NCBI RefSeq assembly: GCF_014269025.2
Contig: NZ_CP077094.1
Span: forward strand, 1,426,001 to 1,490,000
From: Pseudomonas promysalinigenes
GTDB lineage: Bacteria; Pseudomonadota; Gammaproteobacteria; Pseudomonadales; Pseudomonadaceae
Direction: 5' to 3'
Length of the DNA: 64,000 nucleotides
The notes under the pieces were generated by a model. The model worked only from the letters and a program-made list of their open reading frames with translations. It had not been told where the DNA came from and searched no databases. This document shows, one piece after another, positions 16,999 to 26,288 of this stretch. Made by a program: the position numbers and the translations under genes. How positions within the stretch are numbered: the stretch's first letter is position 1; the number at the start of each line of letters is the position of its first letter.

Positions 16999-17886
16999 TC
17001 AACCGCGGCGACGCAGAGCCTCGATACGCTCTTCCAGCGGCGGGTGGCTCATCAGCAGGCCCGCGAGGCCATGCTTGAGGCCACCGTTGATGCCGAACGC
17101 CTTCAAAGTGTCAGGCATGTGCACCGGCAGCCCTTGCTCGACACGCAGGCGCTGCAACGCACCGATCATTGCGGCGGTGCCGGCCAGCTGGGCGCCGGCT
17201 TCGTCGGCACGGTACTCGCGGCGGCGCGAGAACCACATGACGATCATGCTGGCGAGGATGCCCAGAACCAGCTCGGCAACGATGGTCGCCACGTAATAGG
17301 CGATACCCTGGCCCTCTTCGTTCTTGAAGATCACTTTATCGACGAAGTTGCCGATGATACGGGCGAAGAACATCACGAAGGTGTTCACCACGCCCTGCAC
17401 TAGCGCCAGGGTGACCATATCGCCGTTGGCTACGTGGCCGATCTCATGGGCCAGTACGGCACGCACTTCATCGGGCGAGAAGCGCTCGAGCAGGCCCTGG
17501 GACACCGCCACCAAGGCGTCGTTACGGTTCCAGCCGGTGGCGAAGGCATTGGCCTCGTAGGCCGGGAAAATACCCACCTCGGGCATTTTGATGCCGGCCT
17601 CGCGTGACAGCTCCTCGACGGTCTGCAGCAGCCATTGTTCATGGCGGGTGCGCGGCTGGCTGATGATCTGCGTGCCGGTGGTCATTTTCGCCATCCACTT
17701 GGAGATGAACAGCGAAATCAGCGAGCCGGCGAAGCCGAACACGGCGCAGAATACCAGCAGGCTGCTGAGGTTGAGGTCAACCCCGTTGGCGGCCATGAAC
17801 CCGTTGAAGCCGAACAGGCTCAGGGTAATGCTTGCAACCAGCACCACCGCAAGGTTGGTGGCTACAAACAACAGAATGCGCATCAT
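16999..17886 (-). CDS. htpX: Membrane zinc metalloprotease HtpX
   Basis: A 295-residue M48B peptidase of the inner membrane that degrades misfolded membrane proteins together with FtsH. Two hydrophobic segments lie at about 5–25 and 40–62, the zinc motif HEIGH is at 147–151, two further membrane segments follow at about 158–180 and 195–215, and the third zinc ligand is the Glu of [10 protein letters not shown]. Start is the first Met (17886) or the second (17883). The C-terminus [13 protein letters not shown] is typical. Confidence 0.96.
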   Translation of the reverse strand: MMRILLFVATNLAVVLVASITLSLFGFNGFMAANGVDLNLSSLLVFCAVFGFAGSLISLFISKWMAKMTTGTQIISQPRTRHEQWLLQTVEELSREAGIKMPEVGIFPAYEANAFATGWNRNDALVAVSQGLLERFSPDEVRAVLAHEIGHVANGDMVTLALVQGVVNTFVMFFARIIGNFVDKVIFKNEEGQGIAYYVATIVAELVLGILASMIVMWFSRRREYRADEAGAQLAGTAAMIGALQRLRVEQGLPVHMPDTLKAFGINGGLKHGLAGLLMSHPPLEERIEALRRRG

Positions 17887-18076
17887 GGTTGTTACGTTCT
17901 CCTGACGGATGAGTCATTGCTTACTGCGGGGTATATAAGGTGCCTGCCGCCTGGATTCAATCGGGCGACTATTTCAAACTGTGTACGGCGCAGTATGGCA
18001 GAGGATTCATCGCGGGCTCTGGGATAGAGCGTTGCAGGATGTAAGAAATTTCCTTTGAGCATGGCAGGGCGGCAGT

Positions 18077-18168
18077 GCGGCCCATTCGCGGCAGAGCCGG
18101 CTCCCAAGCGGCTGTCGCAGTGCTTGAGGGCTGCGCTGTAAGTGGGAGCCGGTTTACCCGCGAAGAGG
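18077..18168. repeat. Inverted REP pair
   Basis: A copy ending GAGCCGGCTCCCA (18077–18106) faces TGGGAGCCGGTTTACCCGCG (from 18143). The pair fills much of the 289-bp space between htpX and alaA; I see no gene there. Confidence 0.75.
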
Positions 18169-18175
18169 TTGGTGC

Positions 18176-19387
18176 CTACTGGGAATAAGTGCGCAGGAAA
18201 TTGCCAATGCGGCCGATCGCGGCTTCCAGGTCATCCACCCGCGGCAAGGTCACCACGCGGAAATGGTCCGGCCACGGCCAGTTGAATGCAGTGCCCTGAA
18301 CGATCAGCAGCTTTTCCGACAGAAGCAAATCGAGGGCGAATTTCTCGTCATTGAGGATCGGGCACACCTTCGGGTCGATACGCGGGAAGGCGTAAAGCGC
18401 GCCCATGGGCTTCACACAGCTGACACCTGGAATATCGTTGAGCAGCTCATAGGTACGGTTGCGCTGTTCCAGCAGGCGGCCCGGCGGCAGTACCAGGTCG
18501 TTGATGCTCTGATAACCCCCAAGCGCTGTCTGAATGGCGTGCTGGGCCGGTACGTTGGCGCATAGGCGCATGTTGGCCAGCATGTCGATGCCTTCGATAT
18601 AGCTCTGGGCGTGATGCTTGGGCCCGGAAATGATCAGCCAGCCAGACCGGAAGCCGGCCACCCGATACGACTTGGACAGGCCGTTGAAGGTCAGGCACAG
18701 CAGATCCGGAGCCAGCGACGCGGTGCTGATGTGCACCGCTTCGTCGTAGAGGATCTTGTCGTAGATCTCGTCGGAGAACACCACCAGGTTGTGCTGACGG
18801 GCCAGCTCCAGCATGCCCAGCAGCAGCTCTTTGGAATACACAGCACCGGTCGGGTTGTTCGGGTTGATGATCACCAAGGCCTTGGTGTTCGGTGTGATTT
18901 TGGCTTTGATATCTTCAAGGTCCGGGAACCAGTCGGCCTGCTCGTCGCACAGGTAGTGCACCGGCTTACCACCGGCCAGGCTCACCGCAGCGGTCCACAG
19001 CGGGTAGTCGGGTGCCGGGATCAGAACTTCGTCGCCATTGTTGAGCAGGGCCTGCATCGACATCACGATCAGTTCGGAAACACCGTTGCCCAGGTAGATG
19101 TCCTCGATGGTGACGCCCTCGATCTCCTTCTGTTGGCAATACTGCATCACCGCTTTGCGCGCGCTGAACAGGCCTTTGGAGTCGCTGTAGCCCTGGGCGG
19201 TGGGCAGGTTGCGGATCACATCCTGAAGGATTTCGTCCGGCGCTTCGAAGCCAAACGGTGCCGGGTTACCGATGTTCAGCTTGAGGATGCGGTGGCCTTC
19301 CTCCTCCAGGCGTTTGGCGTGCTTGAGCACTGGGCCGCGAATGTCGTAGCAGACATTGGCGAGCTTGTTCGATTTGCTGAACTGCAT
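18176..19387 (-). CDS. alaA: Alanine-synthesizing aminotransferase AlaA (class I/II PLP)
   Basis: A 403-residue PLP-dependent aminotransferase matching E. coli AlaA (YfbQ) in length and in the start MQFSKSNKLANVCYDIRGP. It makes alanine from pyruvate with glutamate. Visible are NPNNPTG (175–181), SDEIYD (205–210) and the PLP lysine Lys239 in NGLSKSYRVAGFRSGW. ATG 19387 is the family start; the open frame up to 19507 includes non-conserved Arg/Ala-rich residues. Single-gene unit, divergent from msrB. Confidence 0.94.
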   Translation of the reverse strand: MQFSKSNKLANVCYDIRGPVLKHAKRLEEEGHRILKLNIGNPAPFGFEAPDEILQDVIRNLPTAQGYSDSKGLFSARKAVMQYCQQKEIEGVTIEDIYLGNGVSELIVMSMQALLNNGDEVLIPAPDYPLWTAAVSLAGGKPVHYLCDEQADWFPDLEDIKAKITPNTKALVIINPNNPTGAVYSKELLLGMLELARQHNLVVFSDEIYDKILYDEAVHISTASLAPDLLCLTFNGLSKSYRVAGFRSGWLIISGPKHHAQSYIEGIDMLANMRLCANVPAQHAIQTALGGYQSINDLVLPPGRLLEQRNRTYELLNDIPGVSCVKPMGALYAFPRIDPKVCPILNDEKFALDLLLSEKLLIVQGTAFNWPWPDHFRVVTLPRVDDLEAAIGRIGNFLRTYSQ

Positions 19388-19561
19388 GATGTGATCCCGA
19401 TTGAGAAGACGCGCCGCCACCGCCCGCTCATCGAAAGGTTTGAAAGGGCGGCGGGCGGGTGCCAGACTTGAGGCCTTGCGCACGAAGCCAACTAATATAC
19501 GTGCCACCCGCGTTACGGAAAAGACGGCGCGAGGTGAAATTCAGCCTGCCGAGGTTCACAC

Positions 19562-19963
19562 ATGCAAAAGATCGACAAGACACTTGAACAATGGCGCGAA
19601 ATGCTCGACCCCGAGCAGTATCAGGTCTGCCGGCTCAAAGGTACCGAGCGGCCGTTCAGTGGCAAATACAACAGTGAGCACCGCGCGGGTATCTACCGTT
19701 GCGTGTGCTGTGACCTGCCACTGTTCGATGCGCAGACCAAATTCGATGCCGGCTGCGGCTGGCCGAGCTTTTACGCGCCCATCGAGCAAAGCGCGATGAT
19801 CGAGATCCGTGACACCTCCCACGGCATGATTCGCACCGAGGTCACCTGTGCCCAGTGCGATGCTCACCTGGGCCATGTATTTCCCGATGGCCCTCCGCCA
19901 ACGGGCCTGCGTTATTGCATCAACTCGGTGTGCCTGACCTTCGAACCCTGTAAAGGAGCCTGA
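19562..19963 (+). CDS. msrB: Peptide-methionine (R)-S-oxide reductase MsrB
   Basis: A 133-residue MsrB repairing Met-R-sulfoxide in proteins. The structural zinc site is Cys47/Cys50 and Cys96/Cys99 ([19 protein letters not shown]), the catalytic cysteine is Cys119 in RYCINS, and Cys65 in GCGWPSF is a candidate resolving cysteine. It is followed after 2 bp by the glutathione peroxidase gene, so the two form an operon for oxidative repair. Confidence 0.96.
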   Translation: MQKIDKTLEQWREMLDPEQYQVCRLKGTERPFSGKYNSEHRAGIYRCVCCDLPLFDAQTKFDAGCGWPSFYAPIEQSAMIEIRDTSHGMIRTEVTCAQCDAHLGHVFPDGPPPTGLRYCINSVCLTFEPCKGA

Positions 19964-19965
19964 GA

Positions 19966-20454
19966 ATGGCCGCATCGATGCTGGACATACCCTGCGTTAC
20001 CCTAGGCGGCGAGCAGAAAAAGCTCGGCGATTTCGCCGGCAAGGCGCTGCTGGTGGTCAACACCGCCAGCCAGTGCGGTTTCACCCCGCAGTACAAAGGC
20101 CTGGAGCAGCTGTGGCAGCATTATCGCGAGCGCGGGCTGGTAGTGCTGGGCTTTCCCTGCAACCAGTTCGGCAAGCAGGAGCCGGGCGATGCACGGGACA
20201 TCGCGCAATTTTGTGAAGCCAACTTCGGCGTGAGTTTTCCTTTGTTCCGCAAGGTCGAGGTCAATGGCCCAGGCGCCCATCCGCTGTTCGTTGCGCTCAA
20301 GCAGCGTGCGCCAGGGCTGTTGGGCACTGAGAAGATCAAGTGGAACTTCACCAAGTTCCTCCTCGATCCAGCCACCGGCAAGGTTACCCGCTACGCACCC
20401 ACCACCAAGCCGCAGGCGTTGGAAGCCGACATCGAGCGCCTGCTCAGCCGTTGA
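19966..20454 (+). CDS. Glutathione peroxidase family protein
   Basis: A 162-residue peroxidase of the GPx family with a catalytic Cys (not selenocysteine) at 37 in NTASQCGFTPQY. Also present are FPCNQFGKQEPG (catalytic Gln) and the KWNFTKFL segment with the catalytic Trp/Asn. Bacterial members usually use thioredoxin rather than glutathione. It is co-transcribed with msrB. Its last 11 bp overlap the 3' end of the convergent hybrid kinase gene. Confidence 0.94.
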   Translation: MAASMLDIPCVTLGGEQKKLGDFAGKALLVVNTASQCGFTPQYKGLEQLWQHYRERGLVVLGFPCNQFGKQEPGDARDIAQFCEANFGVSFPLFRKVEVNGPGAHPLFVALKQRAPGLLGTEKIKWNFTKFLLDPATGKVTRYAPTTKPQALEADIERLLSR

Positions 20455-22798
20455 GCGGTACCCAGTGGTCGATCAGCGCCAGCAGTTCCTCGCGGCGAAA
20501 CGGCTTGGCCAGGTAATCGTTCATGCCGGCCGCCCGGCAGCGTTCGCGCTCCTCGGGCATGGCATTGGCCGTCAGGGCGACGATCGGTAACTGCGGCCAG
20601 CGCCCGCTCTGGCGGATGCGCCGGCTGGCCTCGTAGCCGTCCATAACCGGCATGTTGCAGTCCATCAGCACCAGGTCGAAGTCTTCCCGGTCCAGCCACT
20701 CCAGTGCCTCGGCGCCTTGGGTGGCGAGCTGCACCTGGCAGCCGAGCTTGGCCAGCATGCCCTTGGCTACCAGCTGATTGACCGGGTTGTCTTCCACCAA
20801 CAGGATGCGTGCGCGACCCTCAGCGGCGGTCAGTAGTGGAGTGGCCAGCGGATGCTCAGGGGCATGGCCCTGCAAGGTTCGGCTCAAGGTCTGGTACAGC
20901 GCGTTGCGCGACAGAGGGCGGGCCAGTTGGTGCAGGGGCGCCAGTTGAGCCGACTGCTCGCCGGGCAAGAAGTTGCCGTAGGCGGTTACCAGCAGGATCG
21001 GCGCCTTGAGTGCCGGGCGCAGTTGCAACAACTGCTGCAGGTCGTCAGTGATCAACAGGTCGATGCCATTGTCTAGCGCAGCGCTGCTGTCGTGCCGTTG
21101 GTAGTCCAGGCCCCAGCCAGGCAGCAGGCTCTGCAGCAACTCGCTCAGGCCACTGCCGGCATCGCTGAGGGCAGCTACCTTGCCGCTCAGTGCCGGCGGC
21201 TCAATGGCCTCGGTATGGGCAGGCAGTGGCAGGTCGGCACTGAAGCGGCTGCCAAAGCCAGGCTCGGAGTGAATGTGCAGATGGCCCTGCATGGCTTGGC
21301 ACAGGTTGCGGGTCAGCGCCAGGCCCAGGCCGGTGCCGCCATATTGTCGGGTGATGCCGGCGCCAGCCTGGGTGAAAGGCTGGAAGATGCGTGCCTGAGC
21401 GGCCTCAGGGATGCCGATACCAGTGTCGCTTACCTCCAAGCGAACGCCGCCGACAATCGGCGTCAGGCGCACGTCCACGCGGCCGAAGCGGGTGAACTTC
21501 AGTGCGTTGGACAGCAGGTTGCTGACCACCTGACGCACCCGCGTGGGGTCGCCCAGTACCGAGCTTGGGAAATCCCCTGCGATCAGGCATGTCAGCTCGA
21601 CGCTCTGTGCAGCATTTTGCGACAGCAGGTTAGCGGTGTCCTCGACCATGGCACCCATGTCGAAGGGGATACGTTCCAGTTCCAGTTGCCCGGCATCGAA
21701 CTTGGAAAGGTCGAGAATATCGTTGAGCAACTCCACCAGCACTTTGCCCGAATCGTGGGCGATCGACAGTTGCTGGCGCTGCTCGCCGGCCAGCGGGCTG
21801 TCCAGGGCCAGGGCGATCATGCCGAGCATGCCGTTGAGCGGGGTACGGATCTCATGGCTCATGTTGGCCAGGAAGGCGGCCCGCGCCTGCGCCATGTCCA
21901 GGGCGCGTTGGCGGGCCGCTTCCAGCTCCTGGTTGGACTGGCTGAGGCGGCCGTTGCTGGCCTTCAGTTCCTCGGTGCGTGCCGACACGATATCTTCAAG
22001 CTCGTTGAGGTACTGGGTCAGGCGGTTTTCTGCTGTGCGCCGCTGCTGGATTTCGGTACTCATGCTGACGAACTGCTGGTTGGCTACTTTGACCAGCACG
22101 CCGATTTCGTCATATTCATGGCCTGGTGGGCAATCCACTCGGGTTTGCCCAGGCTGGCGCGGGTCGCGGCCGCTGAGGGCGCCGATTAGCGTCACCAACG
22201 GCTTGGTCAGCATCATGTAGAACAGCGCCAAAAGGATGCCGGTCAGCACCAGGCTGCGGGCGAAGCCGTTGAGTAGGGTAACCCCTGCGCGGTCCAGGAA
22301 GCGGCTGCCGAACGCATAGGTGTCAACGTCCAGGTACAGCGTGCCGAGGGTTTCATCGGGCATGTGGGTCAGGAACAGGCGCGCCTTGAGCTGGCGCTTT
22401 TCGCCGAACAGAAAGTCGCTCAGCGGCCGGTAGCGGTCCTCCAGGCGGGGGCGTTCGACATCGGCCAGGACCGTTTCGTTATTGTCTACCAGCCGCGCGC
22501 GGATCACCGCCGGTGACTGCAAAAGGCCCCGGGTCAGCTCCAGCGCAAGCTCCGAGTCGATGTTGTAGGCAATGCGTGAGGCTGTATTGTGGCTGATTTG
22601 CAACAACGCCCCAACTTCGCGGTTGATGGATGCGTCTTCGCTGGCATAATCGATGCCGATCTGGATGAGACTGAGCAATGTACCCAGGATGAAGCCGACC
22701 AGGACTGTCAACCGGGCTTGCTTGTATGACAGGCGATTGGTGAACTTGATATCCATGAGTCCCGAGCCGGTTTCCCGTTCCTTGCGCTGCGCAAGCAT
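20444..22798 (-). CDS. sagS: SagS-type hybrid sensor histidine kinase/response regulator
   Basis: A 784-residue membrane hybrid kinase. In order: TM helix (about 29–50), periplasmic sensor region (51–180) of the kind found in HmsP-like sensors, second TM (181–199), a HAMP-like and coiled-coil region (200–305), HisKA with His315 (ANMSHEIRTPLNG), HATPase_c (N box NLLSNALKF, G boxes DTGIGIP and GGTGLGL), a degenerate receiver-like segment (540–645) and a C-terminal receiver with phospho-acceptor Asp713 (LVLMDCNMPVMDG). Length and gene context (gpx–msrB neighbours) match P. aeruginosa SagS (PA2824), which controls the motile–sessile switch through HptB. ATG 22756 is an alternative start that drops 14 polar residues. 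Assignment to SagS rests on synteny and architecture. Confidence 0.85.
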   Translation of the reverse strand: MLAQRKERETGSGLMDIKFTNRLSYKQARLTVLVGFILGTLLSLIQIGIDYASEDASINREVGALLQISHNTASRIAYNIDSELALELTRGLLQSPAVIRARLVDNNETVLADVERPRLEDRYRPLSDFLFGEKRQLKARLFLTHMPDETLGTLYLDVDTYAFGSRFLDRAGVTLLNGFARSLVLTGILLALFYMMLTKPLVTLIGALSGRDPRQPGQTRVDCPPGHEYDEIGVLVKVANQQFVSMSTEIQQRRTAENRLTQYLNELEDIVSARTEELKASNGRLSQSNQELEAARQRALDMAQARAAFLANMSHEIRTPLNGMLGMIALALDSPLAGEQRQQLSIAHDSGKVLVELLNDILDLSKFDAGQLELERIPFDMGAMVEDTANLLSQNAAQSVELTCLIAGDFPSSVLGDPTRVRQVVSNLLSNALKFTRFGRVDVRLTPIVGGVRLEVSDTGIGIPEAAQARIFQPFTQAGAGITRQYGGTGLGLALTRNLCQAMQGHLHIHSEPGFGSRFSADLPLPAHTEAIEPPALSGKVAALSDAGSGLSELLQSLLPGWGLDYQRHDSSAALDNGIDLLITDDLQQLLQLRPALKAPILLVTAYGNFLPGEQSAQLAPLHQLARPLSRNALYQTLSRTLQGHAPEHPLATPLLTAAEGRARILLVEDNPVNQLVAKGMLAKLGCQVQLATQGAEALEWLDREDFDLVLMDCNMPVMDGYEASRRIRQSGRWPQLPIVALTANAMPEERERCRAAGMNDYLAKPFRREELLALIDHWVPLNG

Positions 22799-22874
22799 AG
22801 CCGATCAACCTCGGCTGCTGGCGTGTCTGTCACACATTCAGCGTTAAATCTCACCTGTCTTGCAAGGAGTCCTC

Positions 22875-23762
22875 ATGGACGCTCGCTTGAATGCTTTCCT
22901 GGAACGTGCCGAATCGGTGCTGGCGCGTCTTGAACCCTTGCTGCCAGCGCCGCGCCCGCACATCGACTGGAACACCACGCTGGCCGCACGCTGGCAGCGC
23001 GATGGGCGCAGTGGCTACCTGTTGCCACTGGACGTCAGCCTGGACATCCGCCTGAGCGACCTGATCGGCGTCGACAAGCAACGCGATCAATTGGGGCGCA
23101 ACACCCACCAATTCATCAATGGCCTGCCTGCCAACCACGCTCTGCTGTGGGGCTCGCGTGGCACCGGCAAGTCGTCGCTGGTGCGCGCCTTGCTGGCTGA
23201 GCATGCAAGTGCCGGGCTGCGCCTGATCGAGATCGAGCGCGACCACCTGGCCGATCTTCCACGTGTGGTAGAGCAACTGCACAAGCTGGCGCAACGCTTT
23301 ATCCTGTTCTGTGACGACTTGTCGTTCGAAGCCGGGGAGGGCGATTACCGGGTGCTCAAGAGCGTGCTCGATGGGTCGCTGGAGCAGGCACCGGATAACG
23401 TGCTGCTGTATGCAACGTCCAACCGCCGGCACCTAGTGCCGGAAAAACAGAGCGATAACGAAAACTGGAAGATGGTCGACGGTGAGCTTCACCCCAATGA
23501 AGCGGTGGAAGACAAGATTGCCCTGTCCGATCGCTTTGGCCTCTGGTTGTCGTTCTACCCCTTCACCCAGGAGCACTTCCTCGACGTTGTCGAGCACTGG
23601 ATCGGCCAACTGGCCCGTCCTGCAGGCCTTGCCTGGCAGCGTGACGAAGCCCTGGAAATTCTCGCCGTGCGCTGGGCAACCGGGCGCGGCAACCGTAATG
23701 GCCGCTGTGCCTATCAGTTCGCCCGCTACTGGGTGGGGCTGCAATTGCTGGAGCAAAAGTAA
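22875..23762 (+). CDS. DUF815 P-loop ATPase
   Basis: A 295-residue AAA-type ATPase of the DUF815 family. Walker A is GSRGTGKSS (93–101), Walker B FILFCDDLSFE (about 143–153), then a sensor-like YATSNRRH and RHLVPE segment. Members are widespread in proteobacteria with no established function; some annotations call them DNA-repair or putative chaperone ATPases. ATG 22875 has a strong AAGGAG site. It is followed after 2 bp by the free Met-sulfoxide reductase gene, suggesting an operon. Confidence 0.9.
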   Translation: MDARLNAFLERAESVLARLEPLLPAPRPHIDWNTTLAARWQRDGRSGYLLPLDVSLDIRLSDLIGVDKQRDQLGRNTHQFINGLPANHALLWGSRGTGKSSLVRALLAEHASAGLRLIEIERDHLADLPRVVEQLHKLAQRFILFCDDLSFEAGEGDYRVLKSVLDGSLEQAPDNVLLYATSNRRHLVPEKQSDNENWKMVDGELHPNEAVEDKIALSDRFGLWLSFYPFTQEHFLDVVEHWIGQLARPAGLAWQRDEALEILAVRWATGRGNRNGRCAYQFARYWVGLQLLEQK

Positions 23763-23764
23763 AA

Positions 23765-24247
23765 ATGATCGATCTCAATGCCAGTGGCGCCGGCCTCGAC
23801 GGCTACGACTTGCTGGCGGCGCAAGTGCAGGCGCTGTTCGCCGACGAGCGCGACTTCATCGCCAATGCCGCACAGTTTTCGGCGTTTCTCTATAACCAGG
23901 TGGATGACCTGAACTGGGCCGGGTTTTACCTCAACCGCAGCGAAGAGCTGGTGCTGGGGCCTTTCCAGGGCCAGGTGGCTTGCGTGCGCATCCCATTCGG
24001 CAAAGGTGTGTGCGGCGCGGCTGCGGCCACCCGGCAAACCCAGCGGGTGGAGGATGTGCATGCGTTTGCAGGGCATATCGCCTGCGACAGCGCGTCCAAC
24101 AGCGAGCTGGTGATTCCGCTGATCAAACAAGGGCGGTTGATTGGCGTGCTGGACCTGGACAGCCCGAAGCTTGCGCGATTCAGTGAGGCCGATCAGGCTG
24201 GGTTGGAAAAGCTGGCGGCGATCTTTCTGGAACTGACCGACTGCTGA
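23765..24247 (+). CDS. msrC: Free methionine-(R)-sulfoxide reductase (GAF domain)
   Basis: A 160-residue single-GAF protein of the fRMsr family (E. coli MsrC/YebR, yeast YKG9), reducing free, not protein-bound, Met-R-sulfoxide. The three family cysteines are Cys73, Cys83 and Cys107 (VACVRIPFGKGVCGAAA; HIACDSASNSELVIPL), each at a constant offset of 11 from the E. coli residues C84, C94 and C118. Together with msrB and gpx a few kb away it makes this a Met-oxidation repair neighbourhood. Confidence 0.93.
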   Translation: MIDLNASGAGLDGYDLLAAQVQALFADERDFIANAAQFSAFLYNQVDDLNWAGFYLNRSEELVLGPFQGQVACVRIPFGKGVCGAAAATRQTQRVEDVHAFAGHIACDSASNSELVIPLIKQGRLIGVLDLDSPKLARFSEADQAGLEKLAAIFLELTDC

Positions 24248-24262
24248 AGGCTGTGCTGGTAG

Positions 24263-24321
24263 TGGCGGCCTTTTCGCCGCTCCCACGAAGATCAGCGGGA
24301 GCGGCTTGAGCCGCAAAGAGG
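24263..24321. repeat. Inverted REP pair
   Basis: TGGCGGCCTTTTCGCCGCTC (from 24263) faces GCGGGAGCGGCTTGAGCCGC (from 24296). It lies between two convergent genes. This is the last REP-like element I see before 64 kb. Confidence 0.75.
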
Positions 24322-24331
24322 ACGGACCAGG

Positions 24332-25099
24332 TCAGTCGTAGATCACGCGCTTTTTCCAGGTTTCGTCTTCGTCGGTCTTGAGCCCTTCGGTCAGTTCGTT
24401 CTGCTCGTTCTCGGCGGGCTCCATCTGGTCCATCACCTGAGCGTTGGCGCGTGCCAGCAGCTTTTCCAGGTATGTCAGCTGTTCTTCGTACTGTTTAGGC
24501 TCAGGCTGCTTGCGCAGATACTGCACCCCACGCTCGAAGGCCAGCCGCGCCTGGCCAGGTTGTTCCTGTTGCAACGCCTGTTGGCCGAGGTTGTTGAAAA
24601 ACTCGATGTGCAACAACACCAGGATGTGGCGGATCTCCCGTACCCACTGTTTGCCTTCGGCGCTGGGCAGGACGTTGTCCTGGGTGGCCTTGACGATCTG
24701 GGTGTGCAGCGCTTCGAGCAGAAAGCGCACATCTTTGGCCTTGGCTTCGGTCTGAATCGGGCAGGGCGGGTTGTTCACCGGGATCCGCTCGCCTTGGGCT
24801 ATCAGATCTTCGAGCTCGGCGATGCGTGCCTTGAACACTGCGTTGTGCTTGTCCAGCGCCAGTTGCCGTTGAGTGAGGTTCAGCTCCAGGCGTGCCAACA
24901 GCAGTTTCAAAGGCGCAGTCATGAACTGCCCGGGGAAGGTCTCGGTGATTTCGCCACAGCGCCGGACCCGGTCGGCAAGGTCGAGCTTGAGCCGCGCACG
25001 TTCGAGCTTGCTGTTTTCGACCACGTTATTGAGGTAGCCGATCACGATCAGCAACGCGATACCCGCCACGATGAGCAGAGTGATCAGAAGTGGTGTCAC
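24332..25099 (-). CDS. Conserved hypothetical membrane-anchored coiled-coil protein
   Basis: A 255-residue protein with a single N-terminal membrane helix (residues 3–24, LLITLLIVAGIALLIVIGYL) followed by long charged helices rich in Glu, Gln, Leu and Lys (about 25–225), probably coiled coil, and an acidic tail ending KKRVIYD. An N-in anchor with a cytoplasmic body is likely. I do not recognise a functional family; its position next to a tRNA array with sagS nearby corresponds to the PA2819/PA2820 area of PAO1. Confidence 0.8.
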   Translation of the reverse strand: MTPLLITLLIVAGIALLIVIGYLNNVVENSKLERARLKLDLADRVRRCGEITETFPGQFMTAPLKLLLARLELNLTQRQLALDKHNAVFKARIAELEDLIAQGERIPVNNPPCPIQTEAKAKDVRFLLEALHTQIVKATQDNVLPSAEGKQWVREIRHILVLLHIEFFNNLGQQALQQEQPGQARLAFERGVQYLRKQPEPKQYEEQLTYLEKLLARANAQVMDQMEPAENEQNELTEGLKTDEDETWKKRVIYD

Positions 25100-25332
25100 C
25101 GTTAGCGCCTCATCAAGAAGTTGCTTAATAAGAGTGTAGTTGTAGCGGCCGGTGCCGCGAAGGATGCCGCACTCGGCCCTTGATGCAGTGTGTCGGCCGG
25201 CTGCTGCTTTCCTCGAGTGATGGCACTTTGCGACGGACGTGTCAGAAAATCAACGCCAATCCATCGCCGGGCACTCTCGGCGCCCTGTGGAATAGCCGAA
25301 GTCATTGATTTAAATAAATTTCTATAAAAGGG

Positions 25333-25361
25333 TTGACGCCTGTTCGAAGGCTCCATAGAAT
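25333..25361 (+). promoter_or_regulatory. Strong promoter of the tRNA Glu/Gly array
   Basis: TTGACG (25333–25338), a 17-bp spacer and TAGAAT (25356–25361), followed by the GC-rich discriminator GCGCGCC. The 233 bp between the previous gene (25099) and this promoter show no gene. About 75 bp of leader separate it from the first tRNA. Confidence 0.85.
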
Positions 25362-25435
25362 GCGCGCCACTTGCAGCGTAAAGCACACAGCGAAACGCAG
25401 CAGGGAGTGAAAGCAGGCAGTAATGCCAGCAGCGT

Positions 25436-25511
25436 GTCCCCTTCGTCTAGTGGCCTAGGACACCGCCCTTTCACGGCGGTAACAGGGGTTCGAGTCCCCT
25501 AGGGGACGCCA
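25436..25511 (+). tRNA. tRNA-Glu (TTC), copy 1
   Basis: A 76-nt tRNA with encoded CCA. Acceptor GTCCCCT pairs with AGGGGAC, and the anticodon loop CTTTCAC has anticodon TTC between stems CCGCC/GGCGG. First gene of the array. Confidence 0.98.
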
Positions 25512-25513
25512 AT

Positions 25514-25589
<76 letters not shown>

Positions 25590-25680
25590 GTTTCTCCGGC
25601 AACGCTTAATTGCGAGGCAGGAAAAGAAAATCCAGGGTGAATCGTGAGGTTCAAGCCTGGTGCACTGAAAAGTGTCGTGT

Positions 25681-25756
25681 GTCCCCTTCGTCTAGTGGCC
25701 TAGGACACCGCCCTTTCACGGCGGTAACAGGGGTTCGAGTCCCCTAGGGGACGCCA
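25681..25756 (+). tRNA. tRNA-Glu (TTC), copy 2
   Basis: Identical over its full 76 nt to the copy at 25436–25511. The spacer before it (25590–25680) is different from the other spacers and holds no gene. Confidence 0.98.
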
Positions 25757-25759
25757 AAT

Positions 25760-25835
<76 letters not shown>

Positions 25836-25921
25836 GTTTAAATACTGTGGCGTCTATGCGGTGCAGTGGTGGTGAAGGTCTTCATGGCGCTTCACGCCAA
25901 AAGCGGTAAAGGTTTCACAAT

Positions 25922-25997
<76 letters not shown>

Positions 25998-26038
25998 ATT
26001 ATCGATCTTCAGAGTTCCTTGGAATTCTGTAAGTCCTT

Positions 26039-26066
26039 GAAAAAGACGCTTCGGCGTCTTTTTTTC
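26039..26066 (+). terminator. Terminator of the tRNA array
   Basis: AAAAAGACGC-TTCG-GCGTCTTTTTTT is a hairpin with a stable tetraloop and a T run. The 222 bp from here to the adhesin stop (26288) contain no gene I can support. Confidence 0.93.
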
Positions 26067-26288
26067 GTTTCAGCGCAGTCTGCCTCAACCCAACGGCAGC
26101 CACGAACCTTGAGTGCATCTCTAAGTACAGCGATTGCGCGCAGTTGGCGTAGCGGATCGATGGCTGAGCTGGCCCTTGGGTATCGATATACACCTGCTCG
26201 ACTTTACGAGCAGATGTTGTTGCGTGGGAACGCCCGCTGTTCCAATAAAACCGCCAACCTCAAAGCAGGGCTTAAGGCTGGCCGGGTC

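Noticed and set aside
19022..19471. Part of a long plus-strand frame (18611–19471) opposite alaA
   Set aside because: Shadow of the aminotransferase gene; no family features.
25102..25386. 94-residue minus-strand frame across the tRNA promoter
   Set aside because: Overlaps a strong promoter; no ribosome site; protein is low-complexity.
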